Shown: positions 8,908-17,968, counted from the first letter of the stretch. The stretch: 64,000 nucleotides of DNA from Saccharothrix sp. (GCF_031180885.1 NZ_JAPSLK010000015.1:104954-168953), one strand, 5' to 3'. A program made the numbers and translations. Notes: generated from the letters alone by a model not told the origin.

Positions 8908-8951
8908 ACGCCCTTCCTCCCCCACTGGTGGTCTGTCCGCCGGCGAGGCTC

Positions 8952-9177
8952 TTTTGATCTTCAGACTCGCACATCCCTACACAATCTCGGACGGGCTCCG
9001 CGCTCTCACGTTCAGACGCGCTCCGGGCTCTCAAGCTCGGACGCGCTCAACCCTCTCAAGATCAAAGCGCCTGGCCGGCCGGCCGGCCGATGACTTCCAG
9101 CACAAGCCCTGGCTAACGGACGGGGCCGCTACGGCGATTGGGGCAATGCGGGATCCCAGTCGACTTGGAGGCCGAAA
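8952..9177. repeat. non-coding stretch with 25-bp tandem repeat and GGCC run
   Basis: No gene is apparent. Three consecutive units of about 25 bp start with CTCTCA (9003, 9028 and 9053) and share a GACGCGCTC segment, with a partial unit before them from 8986. CTTTGATCTT (8952-8961) and AAGATCAAAG (9058-9067) bracket the array as an inverted pair. A GGCC tract follows at 9073-9089. The last 80 bp lead into the GTG of the propeller gene, with GGAGG 8 nt before it. Confidence 0.7.
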
Positions 9178-10503
9178 GTGCCCACTACCGAACGGCTCAG
9201 ACCGATCCGCAAGATGCCCGCGCTGTGCGGTGTCGCAGCGCTGGGCGCTGCCCTGCTCGTGCCGTCCGCGTCGGCTGTGGCCGCACCGACCCGGGTCCTC
9301 GGCTACATCGCCAACAACGGCGGAGGCGTGTCGGTCCTGGACACCTCCACCGACACCCTGACCAGCACCCTGTCCGACGCGGGCGGCGACTCGCCCTACG
9401 GTGTCGGCGTCGCCTTCGACGGTGCGCGCGGCTATGTGACGAACGTTCGCAACAACACCCTCACCGTCATCGACACGCCCACCAACACGATCGACGCCGC
9501 GGTGCCGGTCGGCGACGGGCCGGCGGGTGTGGTCGTGTCGCCCAGCGGCGGTCACGTGTACGTGTCGAACTACCGCGCCGGCACGGTGTCCGTGGTGGAC
9601 GCCGCGACCCTCACCACGACCGCGACCGTCGACGTCGGCCCCAACGCCGACGGCGTCGCGATCACCCCGGACGGCAAGAAGCTGTTCGTGGCGCACGACG
9701 TGGTCGGCGCGGGCACGGTGTCCGTCGTGGACACCTTCACCATGACCGAGGTCGAGGAGATCCCGACCGGCAACACCCCGACCGCGGTGGCGGTGACGCC
9801 CGACGGCAGCCGGCTGTTGGTGGTCAACAAGTTCTCCAACAACGTGGCCGTGGTGGACGTGGCCTCCCACGCGGTGGTCGGGACGATCCCGGTCAGCTTC
9901 ATCCCGCACGGCGTGGCCATCTCGCCGGACGGGACGCGGGCGTTCGTGACCAACAGCGAGGCCGACTCGCTGTCGGTGCTGGACATCCCGGCGATGGCGC
10001 CGCTCCTGGCGGTCCCGGTCGGCGACCGGCCCATCAGCGTGGCGCTCACCCCGGACGGCTCCCGTGCGTACGTGACGAACTTCAACAGCAACTCGGTGTC
10101 CGTTGTGGACACCGCCACCCTGTCGGTGGTCAACACGATCGCGGTGGGCGTCAACCCGGTCGGCATCGCCATCCACGGCGTGCCGCCCGCGCCCACGAAG
10201 CTCGTCGCCGAGCACGCCACGCTCCAGGTGCGGCTGCTCGGGTTCACCGTGCGCGGCATGGACGCCACGTTGACCGAGTCGCACACCGGGCGTCCGGTGG
10301 CCGGCAAGACCATCGAGTTCCGCACGGTGAAGGGACAGGCGCTGTGCAACGCCCTCACCAACGCGTCCGGCAAGGCCTCGTGCGACGCCAACGTGCCGTT
10401 GCTGGTGGGCCTGGCGACGTTGTTGCAGGGCTACACGGCGGCGTACCCGGGTGACATCACCCACGGCCCGTCGGTCGCCCACGGTTCGATCGGCTTGTTG
10501 TGA
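9178..10503 (+). CDS. secreted YVTN-family beta-propeller protein with C-terminal Ig-like domain
   Basis: The protein has 441 aa. It has a Sec-type signal peptide (cleavage likely after SASAVAA, about residue 35). Seven or so repeats of about 42 residues follow, with signatures such as ARGYVTNVRNNTLTVIDT, GGHVYVSNYRAGTVSVVD and SRAYVTNFNSNSVSVVD. These are the YVTN/YncE propeller hallmark. The final 100 residues (from about 340) read as a bacterial Ig-like domain: GRPVAGKTIEFRTV, then GKASCDANVP. It is probably exported and involved in binding at the surface, but the ligand is unknown. GGAGG precedes the GTG start. It converges on the solute-binding gene, and the two share a terminator hairpin. 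Confidence 0.85.
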   Translation: MPTTERLRPIRKMPALCGVAALGAALLVPSASAVAAPTRVLGYIANNGGGVSVLDTSTDTLTSTLSDAGGDSPYGVGVAFDGARGYVTNVRNNTLTVIDTPTNTIDAAVPVGDGPAGVVVSPSGGHVYVSNYRAGTVSVVDAATLTTTATVDVGPNADGVAITPDGKKLFVAHDVVGAGTVSVVDTFTMTEVEEIPTGNTPTAVAVTPDGSRLLVVNKFSNNVAVVDVASHAVVGTIPVSFIPHGVAISPDGTRAFVTNSEADSLSVLDIPAMAPLLAVPVGDRPISVALTPDGSRAYVTNFNSNSVSVVDTATLSVVNTIAVGVNPVGIAIHGVPPAPTKLVAEHATLQVRLLGFTVRGMDATLTESHTGRPVAGKTIEFRTVKGQALCNALTNASGKASCDANVPLLVGLATLLQGYTAAYPGDITHGPSVAHGSIGLL

Positions 10504-10509
10504 TCCGCG

Positions 10510-10550
10510 ACCGGCTCGACCCGTGCCTCAGGTGCACGGGTCGAGCCGGT
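10510..10550. terminator. bidirectional hairpin between convergent genes
   Basis: Perfect 17-bp arms (ACCGGCTCGACCCGTGC at 10510-10526, its complement at 10534-10550) enclose a 7-nt loop. The hairpin starts 7 bp after the propeller gene stop and contains the stop codon of the convergent solute-binding gene. There is no U-tract, as is common in actinomycetes. Confidence 0.8.
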
Positions 10551-11361
10551 ACGGGTCGGGTTTGTAGCCCTCGGCGTTGAGGTCGCCGAAGTTGGCGCGG
10601 AAGAACTGGTCCCACGCGCCGTTGGTGATGAACCCCTTCAGGCCGTCGGTGATCCGCTCGCACAGGGCTTTGTCGTTCTTGGGCAGGCCGACGCCGTAGC
10701 GTTCCTGCGCGCCGAAGGTCAGGTCCAGCACCTTCAGGCCCGGGGTCTGGCGGGCGAAGCCGTGCAGGATGATCTGATCGGTCGAGGCGACGTCGACCTC
10801 CTTGCGCTGGAGCCGTTCGACGCACTGCCGGGTGCCGATCTCGGTGGTCGTGGTGACCCGGTCCCTCAGCGCGCCGGCGGTGAGCTGGTCGTAGGAGGTG
10901 CTGCCGGACTGGGTGCACACCGTCAGGCCGGCCAGGTCGTCCAGGGTGCGGATCGGCCGGTCGAAGTCCGCGCGGACCAGGAAACCCTGCTTGGACAGCA
11001 GGTAGGGGCCGGCGAACCCGATCTTGCCGCGCCGTTCGTCGGTGATGGAGAAGGTGTGCACCACCATCTGCACCCGGCCCTGGGCGAGCGCGTTGACCCG
11101 CTGGGCGATGATCACGTCGACCTCGACCGGGGTGAACTGCGGGGTCGTGTTGCGGCCCAGCCACCGGTACAGGTCGACGTCGAAGCCCCGGCGTTCGTGG
11201 GTGTCCGGGTTCAGGACGGCCAGGCCGGGGATGTCCGTGCCGACGCCGACGTTCATCGGGCGGTCGGCGGCCACGGACGGCGGGGACGGCGACGCGGGCG
11301 GCAGGGAGCACGCCGTGAGGACTGCCAGGGCGCTGGAGAGCGCGGCGACCCGTGTCCACAT
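10528..11361 (-). CDS. solute-binding lipoprotein, polar amino acid (family 3) type
   Basis: The protein has 277 aa. The lipobox LTAC places the lipidated Cys at residue 18. The mature part is a type-II periplasmic-binding fold of the family-3/PBPb type: MNVGVGTDIPGLAVL, ERRGFDVDLYRWLG, ITDERRGKIGFAGPYL, and LDDLAGLTVCTQSGSTS are the standard landmarks. Such proteins deliver amino acids to an ABC permease or act as sensors. No permease or ATPase gene is nearby. The only partner is the membrane gene 15 bp upstream, so a signalling or orphan role is possible. Ligand unknown. Confidence 0.85.
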   Translation of the reverse strand: MWTRVAALSSALAVLTACSLPPASPSPPSVAADRPMNVGVGTDIPGLAVLNPDTHERRGFDVDLYRWLGRNTTPQFTPVEVDVIIAQRVNALAQGRVQMVVHTFSITDERRGKIGFAGPYLLSKQGFLVRADFDRPIRTLDDLAGLTVCTQSGSTSYDQLTAGALRDRVTTTTEIGTRQCVERLQRKEVDVASTDQIILHGFARQTPGLKVLDLTFGAQERYGVGLPKNDKALCERITDGLKGFITNGAWDQFFRANFGDLNAEGYKPDPYRLDPCT

Positions 11362-11376
11362 GCTGGTGGACCCCTC

Positions 11377-12036
11377 TCAGTTGTAGAGCACCGCTTCGGT
11401 GACACCGAGGTCGACGCGGCAGGTCTCGTCGGGCATGGACAGCTCGATCAGCACGCGCGCCTCGCGGGTGGTGCCGCGCAGGTCGAGCCGGACCTCGTGG
11501 CCGGACAGGCGGTCCGCGATCGGCTCGTCCTCGCGGCCGTCGCGCACGAGGGTCACGGTCATCCGCGCCGAACCCACGCAGTCGCCGACCTTCGCGTGGT
11601 TGACCAGGGTGGGCGTGACGAACAGGTACCGCCGCTCCGGCGGGCTGCCGGGGACGCGGAAGCCGGCGTGCTCACCGTCGGCCATCTCCTCGGCGTTGGA
11701 CAGCTCGACCAGGTCGGTGACCGGCACGTCCGGCTTCACCACGACCAGCCAGAACCCCAGGCCGCCCAGCACCCCGAGCACGGCCGGGACGGCGGCGAAC
11801 ACCCAGCGCGGCAAGGGCCTCCGGGCCGGCTTGACCGCGGTCGTGCGGGCCGCGCCGGAGTGCTGGAAGCCCAGCACGGTCACGACCAGGGACGCCGTGC
11901 CGACCAGCAGGGACACCGCGTCGGCGATCCCCTCGCCCTTGTTGCCCAGCAGCAGCAACCAAATCACGAAACACGACACGCCGACCAGCAGCGGCGCGGC
12001 CCAGAAGAGCTGGACGACCCACCACGGTCGCTTCAC
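11377..12036 (-). CDS. three-TM membrane protein of unknown function
   Basis: The protein has 219 aa. The GTG at 12036 has AGGAG 5 nt upstream, better than an in-frame ATG at 12078. Three hydrophobic segments lie in the first half (VVQLFWAAPLLVGVSCFVIWLLLL, AVSLLVGTASLVVTVLGF, WVFAAVPAVLGVLGGLGFWLVVV). The C-terminal 115 residues are soluble and beta-rich, with two Cys (GDCVGS and DETCRV) that could pair outside the cell. I do not recognise the family. It is 15 bp upstream of the solute-binding lipoprotein gene in the same direction, so the two are probably co-transcribed and may act together at the membrane. Confidence 0.75.
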   Translation of the reverse strand: MKRPWWVVQLFWAAPLLVGVSCFVIWLLLLGNKGEGIADAVSLLVGTASLVVTVLGFQHSGAARTTAVKPARRPLPRWVFAAVPAVLGVLGGLGFWLVVVKPDVPVTDLVELSNAEEMADGEHAGFRVPGSPPERRYLFVTPTLVNHAKVGDCVGSARMTVTLVRDGREDEPIADRLSGHEVRLDLRGTTREARVLIELSMPDETCRVDLGVTEAVLYN

Positions 12037-12102
12037 GGCGGCTCCTGCGGTTCCTCCCCGAACCAGATGAGCGACCACGATATCGGTTCAGAGGGGCGGA
12101 CC

Positions 12103-13302
12103 TCAGGCGATCCGCCAAGCAACCACCAATGCGATGACGAGCGCGCCGATCGCGCTGTAGACGGCGGTGCCGAAAGCCGCGAACTGGAGCAGAAAGCCGA
12201 ACGCGACGGAAGACACCAGGCGGGTGAGCGCCTGCCCCGTCTGGATGACGGACAGGCCGGAAGCCCGCAAAGATTCGGGTACGAGGGTGCTGATGCGGGC
12301 GGAGAGGACACCGTCGGTGGCCGCGTAGAAAAGTCCGTGCAGGAGCAGGGCGATCCCCATGCCGAGGTAGCCCGAACCGGTGGTGAGCAGCAGCAGGTAC
12401 ACGGCGAGCAGCAGCACGTGCCCGCCGAGGAACACCCGCCACCGGCCGACCCGGTCGGCCAGCAGCCCCAGCGGGGTGGCGGCGACCAGGAAGACGAGCG
12501 CGGTGCCGAGGGGGAGCAGCGGGAGCAGGCCGGGGCGGATGTCCGTGGACTTCTGGATCAGGATGAACACGAACGCGTCGGACAGGGTTGCCAGGCCCAG
12601 GACGCCCGCGACGATCGCGACCTTGCGGTAGCCGGCGTCCTTGAGCAGCGCGAGCCCGGCTTTGATCGACGGCCGCGGGCCGGGGCGGGTTTCGCGGCGG
12701 TTCTCCCGGACGAACGCGATGAGGACGATCAGGCCGATCGCGGCGAAGCACGCGCTGACGACGAACACCGGGCCGGCGATCATGCCGATCTGGGCGAGCA
12801 GGAGGAAGGTGACCAGGGGGCCGAGCAGCGCGCCGATGGTGTCCATGGTGCGGTGCACGCCGAACGCGGCGCCGAGGCGTTCGGGCGGGGTGGCGAGGGA
12901 GATCAACGCGTCGCGCGGGGCGGTGCGGAGGCCTTTGCCGGCGCGGTCGGCGGCCATCGTCGCCCCGATGCCGAACGCGTTGGCGCCGACGAGCGGGAAG
13001 ACGAGCTTGGTGGCTGCGGACAGTCCGTAACCGACCGCCGCGACGGCCTTGTGCCGGTGGGTCTTGTCGGAGACGTGCCCGCCGACGAGGCGGAGGACGG
13101 CGGTGGCGCCCGTGTACAGACCGTCGAGGATGCCGAACTGCGCGTAGCCCATCTGCAGCGTGAACAGCAGGTAGACGGGCATGAACGCGGTCACCATCTC
13201 GGCCGAGACGTCGGTCAGCAGGCTGACCGTGCCCAGGGCCACCACGGTGCCGGGGACCTTGCCCCGGGCGCGCTGGGACGGCCGGACGGATGCGACGTAC
13301 AT
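12103..13302 (-). CDS. MFS transporter
   Basis: The protein has 399 aa with about 12 membrane segments. LVGGHVSDKTHRHK (about 74-87) is the cytoplasmic loop 2-3 motif of the major facilitator superfamily (G-x-x-x-D-R/K-x-G-R-R-like), and LGLLADRVGRWR is its repeat in the second half. ADRAGKGLRTAPRDALIS and FGVHRTMDTIGALLGP are typical of the branch related to bacterial multidrug/sugar efflux MFS proteins with the Fsr/YfkF-like signature. The substrate cannot be deduced. It is monocistronic and divergent from the WecG-like gene, with about 210 bp between them. Confidence 0.85.
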   Translation of the reverse strand: MYVASVRPSQRARGKVPGTVVALGTVSLLTDVSAEMVTAFMPVYLLFTLQMGYAQFGILDGLYTGATAVLRLVGGHVSDKTHRHKAVAAVGYGLSAATKLVFPLVGANAFGIGATMAADRAGKGLRTAPRDALISLATPPERLGAAFGVHRTMDTIGALLGPLVTFLLLAQIGMIAGPVFVVSACFAAIGLIVLIAFVRENRRETRPGPRPSIKAGLALLKDAGYRKVAIVAGVLGLATLSDAFVFILIQKSTDIRPGLLPLLPLGTALVFLVAATPLGLLADRVGRWRVFLGGHVLLLAVYLLLLTTGSGYLGMGIALLLHGLFYAATDGVLSARISTLVPESLRASGLSVIQTGQALTRLVSSVAFGFLLQFAAFGTAVYSAIGALVIALVVAWRIA

Positions 13303-13512
13303 GCCCCCTTATCGGTCACGGTTGGTAGTCGTTACCTGGTGTGGGCTTGATCGCGGGCACCGCCTTGCTTGGACGGCTGGACAAGAAGGCTTCAACCGCC
13401 CGTTGCGAATCGCGCGATGTCTTTTCGCCCGGTGCTGTGCGTCGAAGGCAACCCGCGCCACATCCGGGTCCGGCCAGGTAACGAGGGGGGTTGTCCGCTC
13501 GATGTCGCGGGT

Positions 13513-14292
13513 ATGTCGCAGTTGCCTCACGAGCGGGTTCGGGTGGGCGTCGTCGATGTCTGGGCGGTTCGGGAGCCTGACGTCGTGGCCCACGTCGTCG
13601 AGGGTTGGCGGCACGGGGAGGGCGGGGCGATCGTGACGGCGAACGTGGACATCGTTCGGGCCGCCACCCGCGATCCCGCCCTGGGTGCGCTGGTGGCGGA
13701 GTCGGAGGTGGTGGTCGCCGACGGGATGCCGGTGGTCTGGGCCGGGCGGTTGGCCGGGGTCCCGGTGCCGGAGCGGGTCACGGGGGCCTCACTGGTGTTC
13801 ACGCTGTGTGAGGCGGCTGCTCGGGAAGGGCGATCGGTGTACCTGCTCGGCGGGAACCCGGGGATTCCGGAGAAGGCCGCGGGCGTGCTGTGCGAGCGGT
13901 ACCCGAAATTGCGGGTGGCGGGGACCGACTCGCCGCCGTTCGGCTTCCACGCCGATCCCGTGCTGGCGGCCGAGGCCGTGGCGAAGGTCGTTGAGGCCAA
14001 GCCCGACCTGGTGTTGGTCGGGCTGGGATTCCCCAAGCAGGAACGGGTGATCCGGATGTTGCGGGCCGAACTGCCGCAGGCCTGGTACCTGGGCTGCGGG
14101 GCCGGCATCCCGATGGCGGCGGGGGAGTTCAAGAGAGCTTCCGGCGTGGTGCAGAAGATGGGGGCCGAGTGGGTGCACCGGCTCGCCCTCGAACCGCGTC
14201 GGCTGGCCAAGCGGTACCTGCGTGACGACCTGCCCTTCGCCGTCCGCCTGCTGGCGGCTGCGGTGAAGACCCGGCTCGGCAAGGGGAAGTGA
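13513..14292 (+). CDS. WecG/TagA/CpsF-family glycosyltransferase (GT26)
   Basis: The protein has 259 aa. Family landmarks are VTANVDIVRAATRDPALGALV, VVADGMPVVWAGRLAG, VYLLGGNPGIPEKAA, PDLVLVGLGFPKQE and YLGCGAGIPMAAGEFKRA. In TagA and WecG these motifs serve transfer of N-acetylmannosamine(uronate) to an undecaprenyl-linked acceptor. Here the sugar is not known. The ATG at 13513 gives the normal family length; in-frame upstream ATGs at 13369 and 13420 would add sequence outside the family. Its stop overlaps the GTG of the next gene (GTGA), so the two glycosyltransferases are coupled. Confidence 0.88.
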   Translation: MSQLPHERVRVGVVDVWAVREPDVVAHVVEGWRHGEGGAIVTANVDIVRAATRDPALGALVAESEVVVADGMPVVWAGRLAGVPVPERVTGASLVFTLCEAAAREGRSVYLLGGNPGIPEKAAGVLCERYPKLRVAGTDSPPFGFHADPVLAAEAVAKVVEAKPDLVLVGLGFPKQERVIRMLRAELPQAWYLGCGAGIPMAAGEFKRASGVVQKMGAEWVHRLALEPRRLAKRYLRDDLPFAVRLLAAAVKTRLGKGK

Positions 14293-16340
14293 ACAGCGTG
14301 CCGCTCGCCGTGGTCATCGTGACCTATTGCAGCGCCGCCGTGATCGAGGACTGCCTCCGGTCCGTCACGGTCGCGTTGGAGTCCATTCCGGACAGTCGGA
14401 TCGTGGTGGTGGACAACGCTTCCGGTGACGACACCCTCGACGTGGTCGCACGGGTCGCGCCTGACGCCCAGGTGGTGGCGAGGGACACGAACGACGGGTT
14501 CGCCGCCGGGGTGAACGCGGGATTCGCGGCCGCCCCCGACTGCGATGTGCTGGTGCTGAACCCCGACATCCGGCTCGACGCCGATGCGGTGGAGTTGTTG
14601 CTGGCGACGCTTGCCTTGCCGGGCACGGGAATCGTGTCGCCTCGGCTGGTGGGGTCGGACGGGCGCCAGCAGTTCTCCCTGCGGCGCGCGCCCACCGTGT
14701 TGCGGGCCTTGGGGGAGGCGGTGCTGGGCGGCAACCGGGCCGGGCGGGTCGACGCGCTGGGCGAAGTGGTGGTCGATCAGCGCCGGTACGACACCGCCGG
14801 GCAAGCCGACTGGGTCACCGGGGCCGCCTGGCTGATCTCGCGGGAGTGCCGGGAGGCGACCGGGTGGTTGGAGGAGCGGTACTTCCTGTACTCCGAAGAG
14901 ACCGAGTACATGCTGCGGGCCGGCGATCGCGGGTTCGCGGTGCGGTACGAGCCCCGGGCGAAGGCGGTGCACCTCGGGGGTGAGCAGTCGACGTCGCCGT
15001 GGTTGTGGTCGATGGCCACGACCAACCGGGTCCGGATGGTGCGCGAGCGACGAGGCCGGCCGGCCGCGTTCGCGATGTGGTGGGCCGTTCTGCTGAACGA
15101 AATCCTGCGAGCGCCTCGGAGCGCGAAGCACCGGCGGGCGGTTCGGGACCTGGTGCGGTGGCGCCAGTGGCCGGCCACGAGCAGAGACGACGACGGCACG
15201 GGCTGGATCTGCTTCTCCGCCCAGGACTGGTGGTACCACAACCGGGCGCACTCGGACTTCCAGCTCATGCGGTCGGTGGCGCAGCGGCGGCGGGTGCTGG
15301 TGGTGAACAGCATCGGGATGCGGATGCCGACCCGGGGCAACAGCACGCACGTGGCCCGCCGCATCCTGCGCAAGCTCAAGAGCGTCGCCAAGTTCATCCG
15401 CAAACCGCTGCCGAACTTCTACGTGATGTCCCCGCTGCCCCTGCCGTTCTACGGCTCGCCGTTCCTGCGCCGGGTCAACGCTGTGCTCGTGCGCGCCCAA
15501 GTACGGCTCGTGGCCACGTTTCTGCGGCTGAAGACGCCCGTGATCATGGTCACCATCCCGACCGCCTGGGACGTGGTCGCCCCGATGCGCCGCCGCGGCC
15601 TGGTGTTCAACCGGTCCGACCGGCACTCCGACTTCCCCGAAGCCGACCGCGAGGCCATCCAGGCCCTCGAACGCCAACTGCTGACCAACGCCGACCACGT
15701 CGTCTACGTCAGCCACGTCCTGATGGACGACGAACGCACGCTGACCGGCGACCGCGCCCACTTCCTCGACCACGGCGTGGACGTCGACCACTTCACCGCG
15801 CGCCCGGAGTTCGAGTGGCCCGACGACATCCGGTCGATCGACGGCCCGCGCATCGGGTTCTTCGGCGCGCTGGACGACTTCCTGGTCGACTTCGACCTGC
15901 TGGAACGCCTCGCGGCCGAACTGCCGGACGCCTCCCTGGTGCTCATCGGCGACGCGACCCACCCGATGGAGCGCTACGACAAGTACCCGAACGTCCACTG
16001 GCTCGGCTTCCGCCCCTACGACAGCATCCCGGCCTACGGGTCGGCGTTCGACGTGGCGATCATGCCGTGGCTGGACAACGACTGGATCCGGCACTCCAAC
16101 CCGATCAAGCTCAAGGAGTACCTGGCCCTGGGCCTGCCGGTGGTGAGCACGGACTTCGCCGAGCTGGACGCCTACCGCGACCGGGTCCGCGGGGTGCGCA
16201 CGCACACCGAGTTCGTCGAGGCCGTCCGCCGCACCCTCACCGAGGGCGGGCTGAAACCGGCGAACGCGCTGCGCCAGTCGGTGCTGACCTACTCGTGGCA
16301 CTCGCGGGCGCAGGAGTTGCTCGACCTCGCCGAACGGTGA
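14289..16340 (+). CDS. bifunctional glycosyltransferase: N-terminal GT2 fused to C-terminal GT4-like
   Basis: The protein has 683 aa, about twice the usual length. Residues 1-290 are a rhamnosyltransferase-like GT2: AVVIVTYCSAAVIEDCL, VVDNASGDDTL (41-51), NPDIRLDADA (91-100, metal site) and the acceptor-side YFLYSEETEYMLRA. From about 310 a second, GT-B domain follows: RVLVVNSIGMRMPTRG, GPRIGFFGALDDFLVD, HWLGFRPYDSIPAYG and IKLKEYLALGLPVVST (E-x-x-A-x-G-x-P donor site). There is no membrane span. It probably adds two successive sugars to the product of the WecG-like enzyme, whose gene it overlaps by 4 bp. AAGGGGAA precedes the GTG. Confidence 0.88.
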   Translation: MNSVPLAVVIVTYCSAAVIEDCLRSVTVALESIPDSRIVVVDNASGDDTLDVVARVAPDAQVVARDTNDGFAAGVNAGFAAAPDCDVLVLNPDIRLDADAVELLLATLALPGTGIVSPRLVGSDGRQQFSLRRAPTVLRALGEAVLGGNRAGRVDALGEVVVDQRRYDTAGQADWVTGAAWLISRECREATGWLEERYFLYSEETEYMLRAGDRGFAVRYEPRAKAVHLGGEQSTSPWLWSMATTNRVRMVRERRGRPAAFAMWWAVLLNEILRAPRSAKHRRAVRDLVRWRQWPATSRDDDGTGWICFSAQDWWYHNRAHSDFQLMRSVAQRRRVLVVNSIGMRMPTRGNSTHVARRILRKLKSVAKFIRKPLPNFYVMSPLPLPFYGSPFLRRVNAVLVRAQVRLVATFLRLKTPVIMVTIPTAWDVVAPMRRRGLVFNRSDRHSDFPEADREAIQALERQLLTNADHVVYVSHVLMDDERTLTGDRAHFLDHGVDVDHFTARPEFEWPDDIRSIDGPRIGFFGALDDFLVDFDLLERLAAELPDASLVLIGDATHPMERYDKYPNVHWLGFRPYDSIPAYGSAFDVAIMPWLDNDWIRHSNPIKLKEYLALGLPVVSTDFAELDAYRDRVRGVRTHTEFVEAVRRTLTEGGLKPANALRQSVLTYSWHSRAQELLDLAER

Positions 16341-16401
16341 CGGGGATAACGATGACGCGGTGAACCGGGCCGACTCCGACCGCCCCGGTCCCGGACTTCT
16401 C

Positions 16402-16407
16402 TAATGT
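16402..16407 (+). promoter_or_regulatory. -10 hexamer TAATGT for a probable leaderless transcript
   Basis: TAATGT is followed by 7 nt and then the GTG at 16415 of the kinase gene. No Shine-Dalgarno is present. The spacing puts the transcription start on the start codon. No good -35 is visible. Confidence 0.5.
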
Positions 16408-16414
16408 GGGTGGT

Positions 16415-17968
16415 GTGCAGCCACTGCCCCCGGACGCCCCGCAGCGGATCGGCGACTACACGCTGCTCGCCGCCCTGGGTCGCGGGGCGATGGGTTCCGT
16501 GTACCTCGCCCGGTCCCGCGGCGGGCGGCCGGTCGCGGTCAAGGTCGCCAAGGCCGAGCTCGCCGACAGCCCCCAGTTCCGGGAGCGGTTCCGGCGCGAG
16601 GTGGAGATGGCGCGTTCGGTGGGCGGGTTCTGGACGGCCACCGTCGTGGGCGCGGACCCGGACGCCGAGCGGCCCTGGATGGCCACCGAGTACGTGCCCG
16701 GACCGACCCTCCAGCAGGCCGTCCACGACTTCGGGCCGCTGCCCGAGCGCGCCGTCCGCAGACTGGCCGGCGGCCTGGCCGAGGCGCTGGTCGCGATCCA
16801 CGGCGCGGGCCTGGTGCACCGCGACCTCAAGCCGTCCAACGTGCTGCTCGCGACCGACGGGCCGCGGGTCATCGACTTCGGCATCGCCCGCGCGCTGGAG
16901 AGCTCCGGCCTGACCGAGGCCGGGATCGTGTTCGGCACGCCCGGCTACCTCTCGCCCGAGCAGGTCGTGGGCTCGAAGATCACCCCGCAGAGCGACGTGT
17001 TCGCGCTGGGCTCGGTGCTGGTCTACGCGGCGACCGGCGCGGGTCCGTTCGGCGAGGGCGCCACGTCGGCGCTGGTGTACCGGGTGGTGCACCAGGAGCC
17101 GGACCTGTCCCGGGTGCCGCCCGGCCTGGTGCCGCTGATCGTGCCGTGCCTGGTCCGCGACCCCGCGCACCGGCCGACGCCCGCCCGCCTGCTGGAGCTG
17201 ATCGGGCCGCCGTCCAACGACCCGTCGTGGCTGCCGGCGGAGGTCCGGACGCTGGTCGAGCAGCGGCACACCCAGCTGCGGGAACTGCCCGCCAAGCCGC
17301 CCACCCGGGTCATGGGCCAGGAGGCCAAGCCGCCGACCCGGCTGCTGGTGGAGGAACCGCCGCAGCCGGTGAGCCCGCCGCAGCCGGTGGCTCCGGCGAA
17401 GGTGGTGGGGGCGGCGAAGGTGGTGGGGCCGGTCAAGCCGTACACGCCGCCGGCGAAGAAGAGCGGGGCGAAGTTCAAGACCTCGCGCGCGGTCGGCCTG
17501 GGCTGGATGTCCGCGCACGCGTTCGCCGCGCTGGTGTCGGCGGGCATCGCCAGTGAGACCTCCGGCGCGCCGAACGGGGTGCGGGCGGCGGCGCTGGTCG
17601 CGTTCCTGGTGTTCGCGCTGGCCGCGGTGCGGCTGCTGGTGGGTGTGTTGCGCTCGCCGCTGACCATCGACATCGGGCCGGACGGGATCGTGCTGTCCAA
17701 CGGCACCGAAAGTCGTCGCCTGCCCTGGTACGCGATCTCCCGCGTCCGGGTCGACGCCCACCACTCGCGGCCCTGGGTGATGGTGTGGCTGGTGGGGGCG
17801 GCCAAGGCGCCGGAGTCGTTGGGGCGCGGCAGCTTCCACACCCACAAGGGCGGCCTGCGGGTCTACCCGATCTCGCACGAGCGGTACCGCAAGCGGCGGG
17901 AGCGGGACGTGGCGGAGATCAGGTCGGCTTTGGCCTGGTACGGCTCGTCGGTCTACGACCCCCGTTAG
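16415..17968 (+). CDS. Ser/Thr protein kinase with C-terminal membrane segments and PH-like domain
   Basis: The protein has 517 aa from the GTG at 16415 (520 from GTG 16406). All kinase motifs are present: GRGAMGSVYLAR (22-33), the ATP-binding Lys in VAVKV (43), HRDLKPSN, VIDFGIAR and FGTPGYLSPEQ. A Pro-rich linker with two PPTR motifs follows, then a hydrophobic hairpin (AFAALVSAGIA and ALVAFLVFALAAVRLLVGVL). The last 110 residues (LTIDIGPDGIVLSNGTESRRLPWYAI, given here only as far as needed) look like a bacterial PH domain. No PASTA repeats are present. It could phosphorylate envelope or polysaccharide proteins; no target can be named. Promoter spacing suggests leaderless translation. Confidence 0.87.
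   Translation: MQPLPPDAPQRIGDYTLLAALGRGAMGSVYLARSRGGRPVAVKVAKAELADSPQFRERFRREVEMARSVGGFWTATVVGADPDAERPWMATEYVPGPTLQQAVHDFGPLPERAVRRLAGGLAEALVAIHGAGLVHRDLKPSNVLLATDGPRVIDFGIARALESSGLTEAGIVFGTPGYLSPEQVVGSKITPQSDVFALGSVLVYAATGAGPFGEGATSALVYRVVHQEPDLSRVPPGLVPLIVPCLVRDPAHRPTPARLLELIGPPSNDPSWLPAEVRTLVEQRHTQLRELPAKPPTRVMGQEAKPPTRLLVEEPPQPVSPPQPVAPAKVVGAAKVVGPVKPYTPPAKKSGAKFKTSRAVGLGWMSAHAFAALVSAGIASETSGAPNGVRAAALVAFLVFALAAVRLLVGVLRSPLTIDIGPDGIVLSNGTESRRLPWYAISRVRVDAHHSRPWVMVWLVGAAKAPESLGRGSFHTHKGGLRVYPISHERYRKRRERDVAEIRSALAWYGSSVYDPR

Noticed and set aside
10762..13350. 862-codon plus-strand frame
   Set aside because: Antisense to the binding-protein, membrane-protein and MFS genes. Composition is Asp/Arg/Gly-rich without any domain.
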